Source of the DNA: Verrucomicrobiota bacterium
GTDB lineage: Bacteria > Verrucomicrobiota > Verrucomicrobiia > Chthoniobacterales > UBA10450
Direction of reading: 5' to 3'
Assembly (NCBI GenBank): GCA_003219925.1
Contig: QHQU01000087.1
Location: 1-6,489 of the forward strand
Length of the DNA: 6,489 bases
The position numbers and the translations under genes were made by a program. Positions 1 to 6,489 of the stretch are shown here, one piece after another. The notes under the pieces were generated by a model. That model was not told the origin of the DNA and searched no databases. It saw only the letters and a list, made by a program, of their open reading frames with translations. Positions within the stretch are counted from its first letter, which is position 1, and every line of letters starts with the position of its first letter.

Positions 1-2492
1 TGAGCCAGATCGACCACTTCCTCGTCGCCCTCGTAAATGGAACGAACGGTGATCCCATTCACTGTTCCGCAATCATCTTCATTGATGATCACGTCCTGCG
101 CGGCATCAACCAGTTTGCGAGTAAGATAACCGGAGTCGGCTGTTTTGAGCGCGGTGTCGGCCAGACCCTTTCGCGCACCGTGCGTCGAGATGAAGTATTC
201 GAGCACCGTTAAACCTTCGCGGAAATTCGAAGTGATCGGACGCTCGATGATTTCGCCGCTCGGCTTTGCCATCAAACCACGCATCCCGGCGAGCTGACGC
301 ACCTGCTGGCGATTACCGCGCGCACCAGAATCAACCATGAGGTAAACTGGGTTCAATTCCTTGCGCCCATCATTGTGCTCAAGGGTGCGGAACATGACGT
401 TGGAGATTTCGTCACCAGCGTGCGTCCAGATGTCGATGATCTTATTGTAACGCTCGCCATCGGTAATAATGCCTTTGCGATACTGTTGCTCTACCGTTTT
501 GATTTGTTTGTAAGCGTTATCGAGTTCGATCTGCTTTTCTTTCGGAATAATCATGTCCGAAATTCCAATCGAAACACCGGCTTTGGTCGCTTCCCGGAAG
601 CCCAGCTCCTTCAGTTTATCAAGCGTCTCGACCGTTCCTTCCTGACCAGAGACCTGGTAGCAGCGCCAGATAATGTCGCTCAACTGCTTCTTGCCCGCAG
701 CCCGATTGAAAAAGCCAATGTCCTTTGGCCAAATTTGATTGAAGAGGACGCGGCCGGCGGTGGTCTCGATTACCCGCATGCCTTTGTCGCCATAAATAGT
801 ATCGCGGCCGAAATCGGGGTTCTTGAATCGAATGCGGTCATGCGTTTTGACCGATCCTTCCGCCATCGCGAATTCCACTTCAACCGCATCGGCAAATAAC
901 GGCAAACGCGCCTCGCCATCACCGCCGGCGGCGCGCCGCGGGTTTTGCGTAAGGTAATAGCACCCGAGAGTGATGTCTTGCGACGGAGTAGTGATCGGCT
1001 TCCCACTCGAGGGCGAGAAAATGTTATTCGGCGCCAGCATCAACATGCGCGCTTCCATCTGTGCCTCGACTGACAACGGCACGTGCACCGCCATCTGGTC
1101 GCCGTCGAAGTCAGCATTGTAAGCGGTGCAGACCAAAGGATGAATGCGAATCGCTTCGCCTTCGATCAACTGCGGCTCGAACGCCTGGATCGAGAGTCGA
1201 TGCAACGTCGGCGCGCGATTGAGCAGCACCGGATGCCCGCGGGTGACTTCGTCGAGAATGTCCCAAACTTCCGGCGTTTGCCGCTCGATCATCTTCTTGG
1301 CGCTACGCACAGTGTGGACGTAGCCCAGATCTTTTAGCCGCCGGATGATGAACGGCTCGAACAAAACTAGCGCCATTTTCTTGGGCAAACCGCATTGATG
1401 CAGTTTCAGCTCCGGCCCGATGACAATGACGGAACGGCCTGAATAATCGACCCGCTTCCCGAGCAAGTTTTGACGGAACCGTCCGCCCTTGCCCTTGAGC
1501 ATGTCGGAAAGTGATTTCAGTGGACGATTGCCCGCGCCCGTGACGGCGCGGCCGTGACGACCATTGTCGAAGAGCGCGTCGACCGCTTCCTGAAGCATGC
1601 GCTTCTCATTGCGAATGATGACGTCGGGCGTTTTGAGCTGGAGTAAATTCTTCAACCGATTGTTGCGGTTGATGACGCGGCGATAGAGATCATTCAGATC
1701 GCTCGTGGCAAAACGTCCGCCTTCCAGCGGAACAAGCGGACGCAAGTCCGGCGGAATCACCGGCAATACTTCCAGAACCATCCATTCCGGCCGCGCGTGC
1801 GAGGAGATGAAGCCCTGCACGAGTTTCAAACGTTTCGCCAATTTCTTGCGAATCTGTTTGCTCTTGGTATTTCCCATCGCCTGCTCGAGCTCTTTGTTGA
1901 GCTTATGCAGGTCGATCTCAGCTAATAATTTCTTGACTGCTTCCGCGCCCATTCCGGCGTTGAACCCTTCGCCGTATTGCTCCTGCGCTTCGCGGAATTC
2001 GACCTCGTTCAGCAGCTGCGTCTTTTGCAGCGGCGTCTGGCCCGGATCAACCACGATGTAATCTTCGTAATAGATGACGCGCTCGAGTTGTCGCGCGCTC
2101 ATGTCGAGCATAAGACCGAGGCGCGAGGGCATGCATTTGTAAAACCAGATGTGCGAAACCGGCACCGCCAGCTCAATGTGCCCCATTCGCTCGCGCCGGA
2201 CCCGCGCCAGGGTCACTTCCACGCCACAGCGGTCACAAATGACGCCCTTGTGTTTGATCCGCTTGTATTTCCCGCAGGAACATTCCCAATCACGCGTCGG
2301 CCCAAAGATTCGTTCGCAAAAAAGTCCGCCTTTCTCCGGCTTAAATGTCCGGTAATTGATCGTCTCTGGATTTTTAACTTCGCCCTTGCTCCACGAGCGC
2401 ATGGTATCGCTCGAGGCCACGCCAATCGCGACCTGATCAAATCCAACTGCCCTCTCTTCGCCTACTAACTCCCGCCAGGAATGTTCGTTCAT
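1..2492 (-). CDS. rpoC: DNA-directed RNA polymerase subunit beta-prime (RpoC), N-terminal 830 residues, cut by window edge
   Basis: This is the catalytic beta-prime subunit of RNA polymerase, which pairs with beta to form the active centre and clamp in the cytoplasm. The reading frame runs unbroken from ATG at 2492 to base 1; the C-terminal part (trigger loop, remaining zinc ligands) lies outside. Visible features in order: N-terminal zinc ribbon with C71, C73, C86 and C89; the sigma-binding clamp helices around residues 265-310 (VINRNNRLK, RNEKRMLQEAVDAL); switch region 332-353 (LKGKGGRFRQNLLGKRVDYS); NRAPTLHR at 425-432; the Mg-chelating NADFDGDQMAVH with D461, D463 and D465; secondary-channel rim helices about 640-695; DSGARG at 721-726; bridge helix about 763-798 (STHGARKGLADTALKTADSG); and C808, first ligand of the second zinc site. 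The start is fixed: an in-frame TAA lies 10-12 bases upstream, and the N-terminus aligns with the family. It follows rpoB by 37 bp, so co-transcription is expected. Positions equivalent to E. coli K615, I619 and Y626 are all Glu here. The family call is essentially certain. Confidence 0.98.
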   Translation of the reverse strand, partial: MNEHSWRELVGEERAVGFDQVAIGVASSDTMRSWSKGEVKNPETINYRTFKPEKGGLFCERIFGPTRDWECSCGKYKRIKHKGVICDRCGVEVTLARVRRERMGHIELAVPVSHIWFYKCMPSRLGLMLDMSARQLERVIYYEDYIVVDPGQTPLQKTQLLNEVEFREAQEQYGEGFNAGMGAEAVKKLLAEIDLHKLNKELEQAMGNTKSKQIRKKLAKRLKLVQGFISSHARPEWMVLEVLPVIPPDLRPLVPLEGGRFATSDLNDLYRRVINRNNRLKNLLQLKTPDVIIRNEKRMLQEAVDALFDNGRHGRAVTGAGNRPLKSLSDMLKGKGGRFRQNLLGKRVDYSGRSVIVIGPELKLHQCGLPKKMALVLFEPFIIRRLKDLGYVHTVRSAKKMIERQTPEVWDILDEVTRGHPVLLNRAPTLHRLSIQAFEPQLIEGEAIRIHPLVCTAYNADFDGDQMAVHVPLSVEAQMEARMLMLAPNNIFSPSSGKPITTPSQDITLGCYYLTQNPRRAAGGDGEARLPLFADAVEVEFAMAEGSVKTHDRIRFKNPDFGRDTIYGDKGMRVIETTAGRVLFNQIWPKDIGFFNRAAGKKQLSDIIWRCYQVSGQEGTVETLDKLKELGFREATKAGVSIGISDMIIPKEKQIELDNAYKQIKTVEQQYRKGIITDGERYNKIIDIWTHAGDEISNVMFRTLEHNDGRKELNPVYLMVDSGARGNRQQVRQLAGMRGLMAKPSGEIIERPITSNFREGLTVLEYFISTHGARKGLADTALKTADSGYLTRKLVDAAQDVIINEDDCGTVNGITVRSIYEGDEEVVDLA

Positions 2493-2529
2493 TGATGTGT
2501 CTTAAGTTCCCCTATTTAGAAAAGTGTAT
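2493..2529 (-). other. rpoB-rpoC intercistronic spacer without a clear Shine-Dalgarno
   Basis: These 37 bases separate the rpoB TAA from the rpoC ATG. On the coding strand the spacer is A-rich. It holds AGGGGAAC, but its G run ends 16 bases before the ATG, too far for a normal Shine-Dalgarno. The last 16 bases (AACTTAAGACACATCA) show no GGAG-like match. There is no hairpin plus T-run, so no terminator or attenuator is evident and read-through from rpoB into rpoC is expected. CTTAAG is a short palindrome that I do not assign a role. Confidence 0.7.
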
Positions 2530-5500
2530 TTAGGATGCGCCATCGAAAACACTGGTCGGAGCCTGACCGCCAACTTTGACGTCGAGCCCGAGACTCTGCA
2601 TTTCCTTAATCAGCACGTTAAAAGATTCCGGGGTGCCCGCTTCGAGCGAGTTATCACCTTTCACGATGGATTCATAAATCCGGGTGCGTCCTTGCACGTC
2701 GTCGGATTTCACGGTCAGCAACTCCTGAAGAGTGTAAGCGGCACCGTACGCTTCCAGCGCCCACACCTCCATTTCGCCGAAACGCTGTCCACCATACTGC
2801 GCCTTGCCGCCCAGTGGCTGCTGCGTGACGAGCGAATAGGGACCAACCGCACGCGCGTGAATTTTATCGGCCACGAGGTGACCGAGCTTCATCATGTAGA
2901 TGTAGCCGACCACCACTTCCTGATCGAAGGCGTCGCCAGTGCGCCCATCGAACAACCGGGCCTTGCCATTTTCATGCACCCAACTGAAGCCCTCGACTTT
3001 TTTCGCGTCCTTCAAATACTCGCGGATCTTGCTTTCAGGAATTCCGTCGAAGACCGGTGTCGCCACGCGGAAGCCGAGCGCTTTTGCGGCCACACCAAGA
3101 TGGGTTTCGAGCACCTGACCGACATTCATACGGCTTGGCACACCCAGCGGATTAAGCACGATTTCCACCGGCGTTCCATCCGGCAAAAAGGGCATATCTT
3201 CTTCCGGCACAATGCGCGCGACCACGCCCTTGTTGCCGTGGCGCCCAGCCATCTTGTCGCCAACCGAAAGCTTGCGCTTGCTCGCGATGTAAACTTTTAC
3301 CTGTTTAATGATACCGGGATCGATATCGTCGCCGCTCTCCACCCGGTCCATCGCGCGTTCCCGTTCCAACTCGAGCTCGGCAAACTTGTGTTCGTACGAG
3401 GCAATGATCTCCCGGATCTTGTTCCGAATGGGCGAGGGATCGATCTCGATGTGATCGTAAACGTTCGCCAGCTTGCGCAATAGCGTCTTGGTAATCTTGC
3501 GATTCGCCGGGATGATGATTTCGCCAGTCTGCGCGTTCACCACATCGAGCGGAATTTTTTCGCCCAGCAAGATATTGGAAAGCGAATCGGTTAACTGTTC
3601 CGTCAACCCTTCCTTCTTCTTGCGATGGTCTTCCGTGATCGTTTTGAGCTGACGTTTTGTTTCCGTCGGTGTCAATTTCTCGCGCGAGACTTCGCGGCGC
3701 GAGGAAACCTTCACATCCATCACGATGCCGTAAGTGCCGGATGGAACAGTCAACGACGTGTCTTTCACGTCGGCGGCTTTTTCACCGAAGATAGCGCGCA
3801 ACAATCGTTCTTCCGGCGCCAGTTCCGTTTCGGATTTCGGTGTAATTTTGCCGACGAGAATGTCGCCCGGTTTCACTTCCGCGCCGACCCGCACCACCCC
3901 GTCCGGTCCCAGATTGCGCAGCGCTTCTTCGCTGACATTTGGAATATCGCGCGTGATTTCTTCCGGCCCGAGCTTGGTATCGCGTGCCCCGATCTCGAAC
4001 TCGTCGATGTGAATGGAAGTGTAGATATCTTCCTTCACCACCTTCTCCGAGATCATGATGGCGTCTTCAAAGTTGTAGCCATTCCAAGGCATGAACGCGA
4101 CCAGGACATTGCGGCCAAGCGCTAGTTCGCCGTGATCGGTGTTCGGTCCGTCGGCGATGATCTGGCCGCGCTTCACGTGCTGACCTTTTTTCACGATCGG
4201 CTTCTGGTTCACACACGTGCCGGCGTTCGAGCGCATGAATTTGCGCAATTCGTAAACATGAACGCCCGCCTCCGAATCGGTCTTCAATTTCTTGCGCCCT
4301 TCCGGCATGTGACCGTCTTTTGTCACCACAATTTGATCGGCCGTGACCGAAGCAACTTTTCCGCTATCGGACGCAATCAGAACCGCGTGCGAATCGCGCG
4401 CGACCTTGCCCTCAAGACCGGTGCCGACCAACGGCGCTTCGTTCACAATCAGCGGCACGCCCTGGCGCTGCATGTTTGAACCCATGAGCGCCCGGTTAGC
4501 GTCGTCATGTTCTAAAAATGGGATCAATCCCGCCGCCACCGAAACCAGCTGTTTCGGCGACACATCCATGTAATGCACCTTCGAAGGTTCGACTTCGAGA
4601 AAGTCGCCACGGTAACGCACTGAAACTTTTTCGCCGGTGAAATGTCCCCGGCCATCAATCGGAGCGTTCGCCTGCGCCACCAGATAATTTTCTTCGCGAT
4701 CGCCGGTGAGATATTCCACTTCGTCGGTAACGCGGCCGTTGTGAACCTTGCGATAAGGCGTTTCGATAAACCCAAATTCGTTGATTCGGGCAAAGGTCGA
4801 CATCGAGCTGATTAATCCAATGTTCGGCCCTTCCGGCGTCTCGATCGGGCAAATCCGTCCGTAATGCGAGGGATGAACGTCGCGCACTTCGAATCCGGCA
4901 CGATCACGCGAGAGACCGCCTGGTCCCAGCGCCGAAAGCCGACGCTTGTGAGTTAGCTCCGCCAGCGGATTCGTCTGATCCATGAATTGGGAAAGCTGTG
5001 AGCGACCAAAGAAATCGCGAATGACCGCGCTGAGCGCCTTGGGATTGATCAACTTTTGCGGAGTCATCCCGTCGATGTTGATGTCGAACAACGTCATGCG
5101 CTCTTTCACCAGACGCTCCGTTCGCGCCAGACCGACGCGGCATTGATTGGCCAGCAGCTCTCCGACGGTGCGAACGCGCCGGCTCCCCAGATGATCGATA
5201 TCATCGAGCGTGCCTTCGCCACGGCGTAGATTGATCAGGTATTTGATTGCGGCGATAAAATCCTTGTCCGTCAAAATTCGCTCGTTCAGATCCACGTCGA
5301 TCCCGAGTTTTTGGTTCAACTTATAGCGCCCGACTCGTCCGAGATCGTATTTCTTCGGGTCGAAAAACAGTCGTTTCAAAAGCGCGCGCGCGTTGGCCAC
5401 CGTTGGCGGATCGCCCGGGCGCAGACGGCGGTAAATATCCTTAAGCGCTTCTTCCTGATCGTGAGCCGGATCTTTCCTCAACGCCTTCACCACCGTGTCG

Positions 5501-6336
5501 TCCGTTGAAATGTCGATCACCTTCGCTTCCTTGATCCCGAGCGCCATGATCTGGCGAACAGTCGCGAGCGTGAGCGGCTCAAACGCGCGCGCCACCGTGA
5601 CCTCGCCGTCGCGCACCTCCGCCGTCAGCACCTTGGTCGTGAGCATTTCTTCGTCGAGCTTCTCGCTCAATTTCAGCGTCTCGATATTATAAAAAAGTTT
5701 GATGACGTCTTCATCGGGGCCATACCCGAGAGCGCGCAGAAAAGTGGTGGCCAAAAATTTCCGGCGGCGCTTCCGGCGATCGAGATAGATGTAGAGGAGG
5801 TCGGCGGTATCGAATTGCACTTCGATCCACGAGCCGCGATCGGGAATGATGCGAAAACTGTAAAGCACCTTGCCGTTGAGGTGCACCGATGATTCAAAGG
5901 CGATCCCGGGTGAACGATGCAGCTGGGAAACAACCACCCGCTCCGCCCCGTTGATCACGAACGTTCCCTGAGGCGTCATGAGCGGGATCTCGCCCATATA
6001 GACTTTCTCTTCCTTGGTCCCTTTTTCCTCCTTGAGCTGGAAAGTGACGTGCAGCGGTGCGCTGAAAGTCTGCCCTTCTCGTTGCGCTTCCAACGCAGCC
6101 AATTTTGGCTCGCCGATCTCGTAATGACTAAAATCCAACGTCGCTTTTTCGTCGTAACTCTGGATCGGGAAAACTTCCTTGAAGACAGCCTGCAAGCCAT
6201 AGTTCTTGCGTTTGGCCAGCGGCACGTCTTTTTGCAAAAAATCGACGTACGAGTTCAGCTGAACCTCGATGAGATTTGGCGGCTCAATGCCCTCTTTGAT
6301 GCTTCCGAAATGAATGCGCTCTGCCCGTTCTGACAT
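2530..6336 (-). CDS. rpoB: DNA-directed RNA polymerase subunit beta (RpoB), complete
   Basis: This is the beta subunit of RNA polymerase, which forms one pincer of the enzyme, half of the active centre and the target of rifamycins. It is 1268 residues, against 1342 in E. coli. In order: beta-1/protrusion N-terminus with TPQGTFVINGAERVVVSQLHRSPG at 121-144; a lobe with a shortened insert about 211-290; the fork and rifampicin cluster at 444-470; CPIETPEGPNIGLI at 496-509; GYNFEDAI at 753-760 with E757 and D758; flap domain from about 780 (KPGDILVGKITPK, LRAIFGEKA); a charged insert about 893-1012; GDKMAGRHGNKG with active-site K1028 and K1036; then PLGVPSRMN, QQPLGGKAQ and GQRFGEMEVWALEAYGAA leading to the C-terminal anchor, which contacts beta-prime. 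The ATG at 6336 is firm: an in-frame TGA lies 13 codons upstream (6373-6375) with no start codon between. A weak Shine-Dalgarno (GAG in AGAGAAC) sits about 8 bases before it. The residues that line the rifampicin pocket match sensitive enzymes. It lies 37 bp upstream of rpoC. Confidence 0.99.
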   Translation of the reverse strand: MSERAERIHFGSIKEGIEPPNLIEVQLNSYVDFLQKDVPLAKRKNYGLQAVFKEVFPIQSYDEKATLDFSHYEIGEPKLAALEAQREGQTFSAPLHVTFQLKEEKGTKEEKVYMGEIPLMTPQGTFVINGAERVVVSQLHRSPGIAFESSVHLNGKVLYSFRIIPDRGSWIEVQFDTADLLYIYLDRRKRRRKFLATTFLRALGYGPDEDVIKLFYNIETLKLSEKLDEEMLTTKVLTAEVRDGEVTVARAFEPLTLATVRQIMALGIKEAKVIDISTDDTVVKALRKDPAHDQEEALKDIYRRLRPGDPPTVANARALLKRLFFDPKKYDLGRVGRYKLNQKLGIDVDLNERILTDKDFIAAIKYLINLRRGEGTLDDIDHLGSRRVRTVGELLANQCRVGLARTERLVKERMTLFDINIDGMTPQKLINPKALSAVIRDFFGRSQLSQFMDQTNPLAELTHKRRLSALGPGGLSRDRAGFEVRDVHPSHYGRICPIETPEGPNIGLISSMSTFARINEFGFIETPYRKVHNGRVTDEVEYLTGDREENYLVAQANAPIDGRGHFTGEKVSVRYRGDFLEVEPSKVHYMDVSPKQLVSVAAGLIPFLEHDDANRALMGSNMQRQGVPLIVNEAPLVGTGLEGKVARDSHAVLIASDSGKVASVTADQIVVTKDGHMPEGRKKLKTDSEAGVHVYELRKFMRSNAGTCVNQKPIVKKGQHVKRGQIIADGPNTDHGELALGRNVLVAFMPWNGYNFEDAIMISEKVVKEDIYTSIHIDEFEIGARDTKLGPEEITRDIPNVSEEALRNLGPDGVVRVGAEVKPGDILVGKITPKSETELAPEERLLRAIFGEKAADVKDTSLTVPSGTYGIVMDVKVSSRREVSREKLTPTETKRQLKTITEDHRKKKEGLTEQLTDSLSNILLGEKIPLDVVNAQTGEIIIPANRKITKTLLRKLANVYDHIEIDPSPIRNKIREIIASYEHKFAELELERERAMDRVESGDDIDPGIIKQVKVYIASKRKLSVGDKMAGRHGNKGVVARIVPEEDMPFLPDGTPVEIVLNPLGVPSRMNVGQVLETHLGVAAKALGFRVATPVFDGIPESKIREYLKDAKKVEGFSWVHENGKARLFDGRTGDAFDQEVVVGYIYMMKLGHLVADKIHARAVGPYSLVTQQPLGGKAQYGGQRFGEMEVWALEAYGAAYTLQELLTVKSDDVQGRTRIYESIVKGDNSLEAGTPESFNVLIKEMQSLGLDVKVGGQAPTSVFDGAS

Positions 6337-6375
6337 AATTAGTTCTCTGCTAGCGGTGGCAACTGTCGGACGTCA

Positions 6376-6416
6376 GGGGAAACGCCTCCAGTCTCCGGGG
6401 GAAATGTTAAGTCTCC
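6376..6416 (-). repeat. Imperfect tandem repeat in the rpoB 5' leader
   Basis: Two adjacent copies share the same framework on the plus strand: GGGGAAA, then a variable 6-7 bases, then AGTCTCC. Copy one occupies 6376-6396 and copy two 6398-6416. They lie downstream of the candidate promoter and 40-80 bases before the rpoB start, so they would be in the transcribed leader. Both arms are conserved while the middles differ (CGCCTCC against TGTTA). No function is known to me; a binding site for a protein or a chance duplication are both possible. Confidence 0.5.
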
Positions 6417-6436
6417 AGCCGACGGCGAAGACGACA

Positions 6437-6465
6437 AAAATGACACCGAATCGGCAGTATGTCAA
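6437..6465 (-). promoter_or_regulatory. Candidate sigma-70-type promoter for rpoBC
   Basis: On the coding strand a perfect -35 box TTGACA (6460-6465) is followed after exactly 17 bases by CATTTT (6437-6442). That matches the -10 consensus TATAAT at only three of six positions, but it is preceded by TGT, an extended -10 (TGn) element. Initiation would fall near 6430, giving a leader of roughly 90 bases. The -35 and spacing are good and the -10 is weak, so this is a plausible but unproven promoter that would let rpoBC be transcribed apart from upstream ribosomal protein genes. Confidence 0.45.
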
Positions 6466-6489
6466 ATTGACCACCACCGTTTCGCTGCC

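Larger units (their letters stand above)
6337..6489 (-). other. Non-coding leader upstream of rpoB
   Basis: These 153 bases precede rpoB and run to the window edge. In many bacteria rplL (ribosomal protein L7/L12) sits directly upstream of rpoB, but none of the three coding-strand frames here resembles the L7/L12 C-terminus, so any rplL must end beyond the edge. The stretch contains a candidate promoter, a short dyad over its -35 box and an imperfect tandem repeat, listed separately. I see no strong intrinsic terminator; the only T5 run is preceded by a stem too short to count. Confidence 0.65.

Noticed and set aside
1..2492. The possibility that rpoC is a pseudogene or frameshifted because it is truncated.
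   Set aside because: The frame is continuous for 830 codons with all expected motifs at the expected spacing. The truncation is only the window boundary.
2495..2513. Resemblance between GGGGAACTTAAG in the rpoB-rpoC spacer and GGGGAAATGTTAAG in the rpoB leader repeat.
   Set aside because: The two lie on opposite strands relative to transcription and need a gap to align. At this length it is compatible with chance.
2524..3483. A 319-codon plus-strand open frame antisense to the 3' part of rpoB, starting with GTG near the rpoB-rpoC junction.
   Set aside because: It lies wholly against a conserved gene, its translation resembles no family I know, and long antisense frames are an expected by-product of codon bias in rpoB-like genes. 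Other plus-strand open frames in the window are rejected for the same reason.
6436..6454. A possible intrinsic terminator: CCGATTCGG followed by a T5 run on the coding strand.
   Set aside because: The stem is only three or four pairs with almost no loop, and six bases separate it from the T-run, so it would not form a stable terminator.
6373..6489. A minus-strand frame open from the right edge to TGA at 6373-6375, with a hydrophobic stretch resembling a membrane segment.
   Set aside because: Only 38 codons, no visible start, overlaps the candidate promoter and repeats, and does not resemble L7/L12 or another expected neighbour. Chance is the simplest explanation.

Overview
This window is a conserved housekeeping locus: the transcription operon that encodes the two catalytic subunits of bacterial RNA polymerase. 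All coding is on the minus strand. Reading in the direction of transcription (right to left), there is a short non-coding leader (6337-6489), a complete rpoB (beta subunit, 1268 codons, 6336 down to 2530), a 37-bp spacer, and the first 830 codons of rpoC (beta-prime subunit, 2492 down to the window edge at base 1). The rpoC frame is open without interruption to the edge, so the gene is cut by the window and not broken.

The organism is a bacterium of moderately high GC content. Several protein features recall the PVC group (Planctomycetes, Verrucomicrobia, Chlamydiae). Examples are the rifampicin-cluster variant starting FFGRSQLSQFMDQTNPLAEL, the RpoB C-terminal motif RTRIYESIVKG followed by GTPESFNVLIKEM, and a medium-length RpoB lacking some E. 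coli-type inserts. Verrucomicrobiota is my best guess. This rests on remembered family sequences, not on a search.

The two genes work together. Beta and beta-prime form the two pincers of the polymerase and jointly build the active centre. Beta supplies the conserved lysines (K1028, K1036) and the Glu-Asp pair (E757, D758). Beta-prime supplies the Mg-binding NADFDGD loop (D461, D463, D465) and the bridge helix. All catalytic and zinc-binding residues that should lie in this window are present. The trigger loop and the rest of the second zinc site lie beyond the left edge.

I see no RNA genes, mobile elements, CRISPR array or accessory genes, and no sign of a new biological system. The points most worth a second look are an apparent loss of ppGpp site 1 with retention of site 2 in beta-prime, and short repeats and a dyad in the rpoB leader around a candidate promoter.
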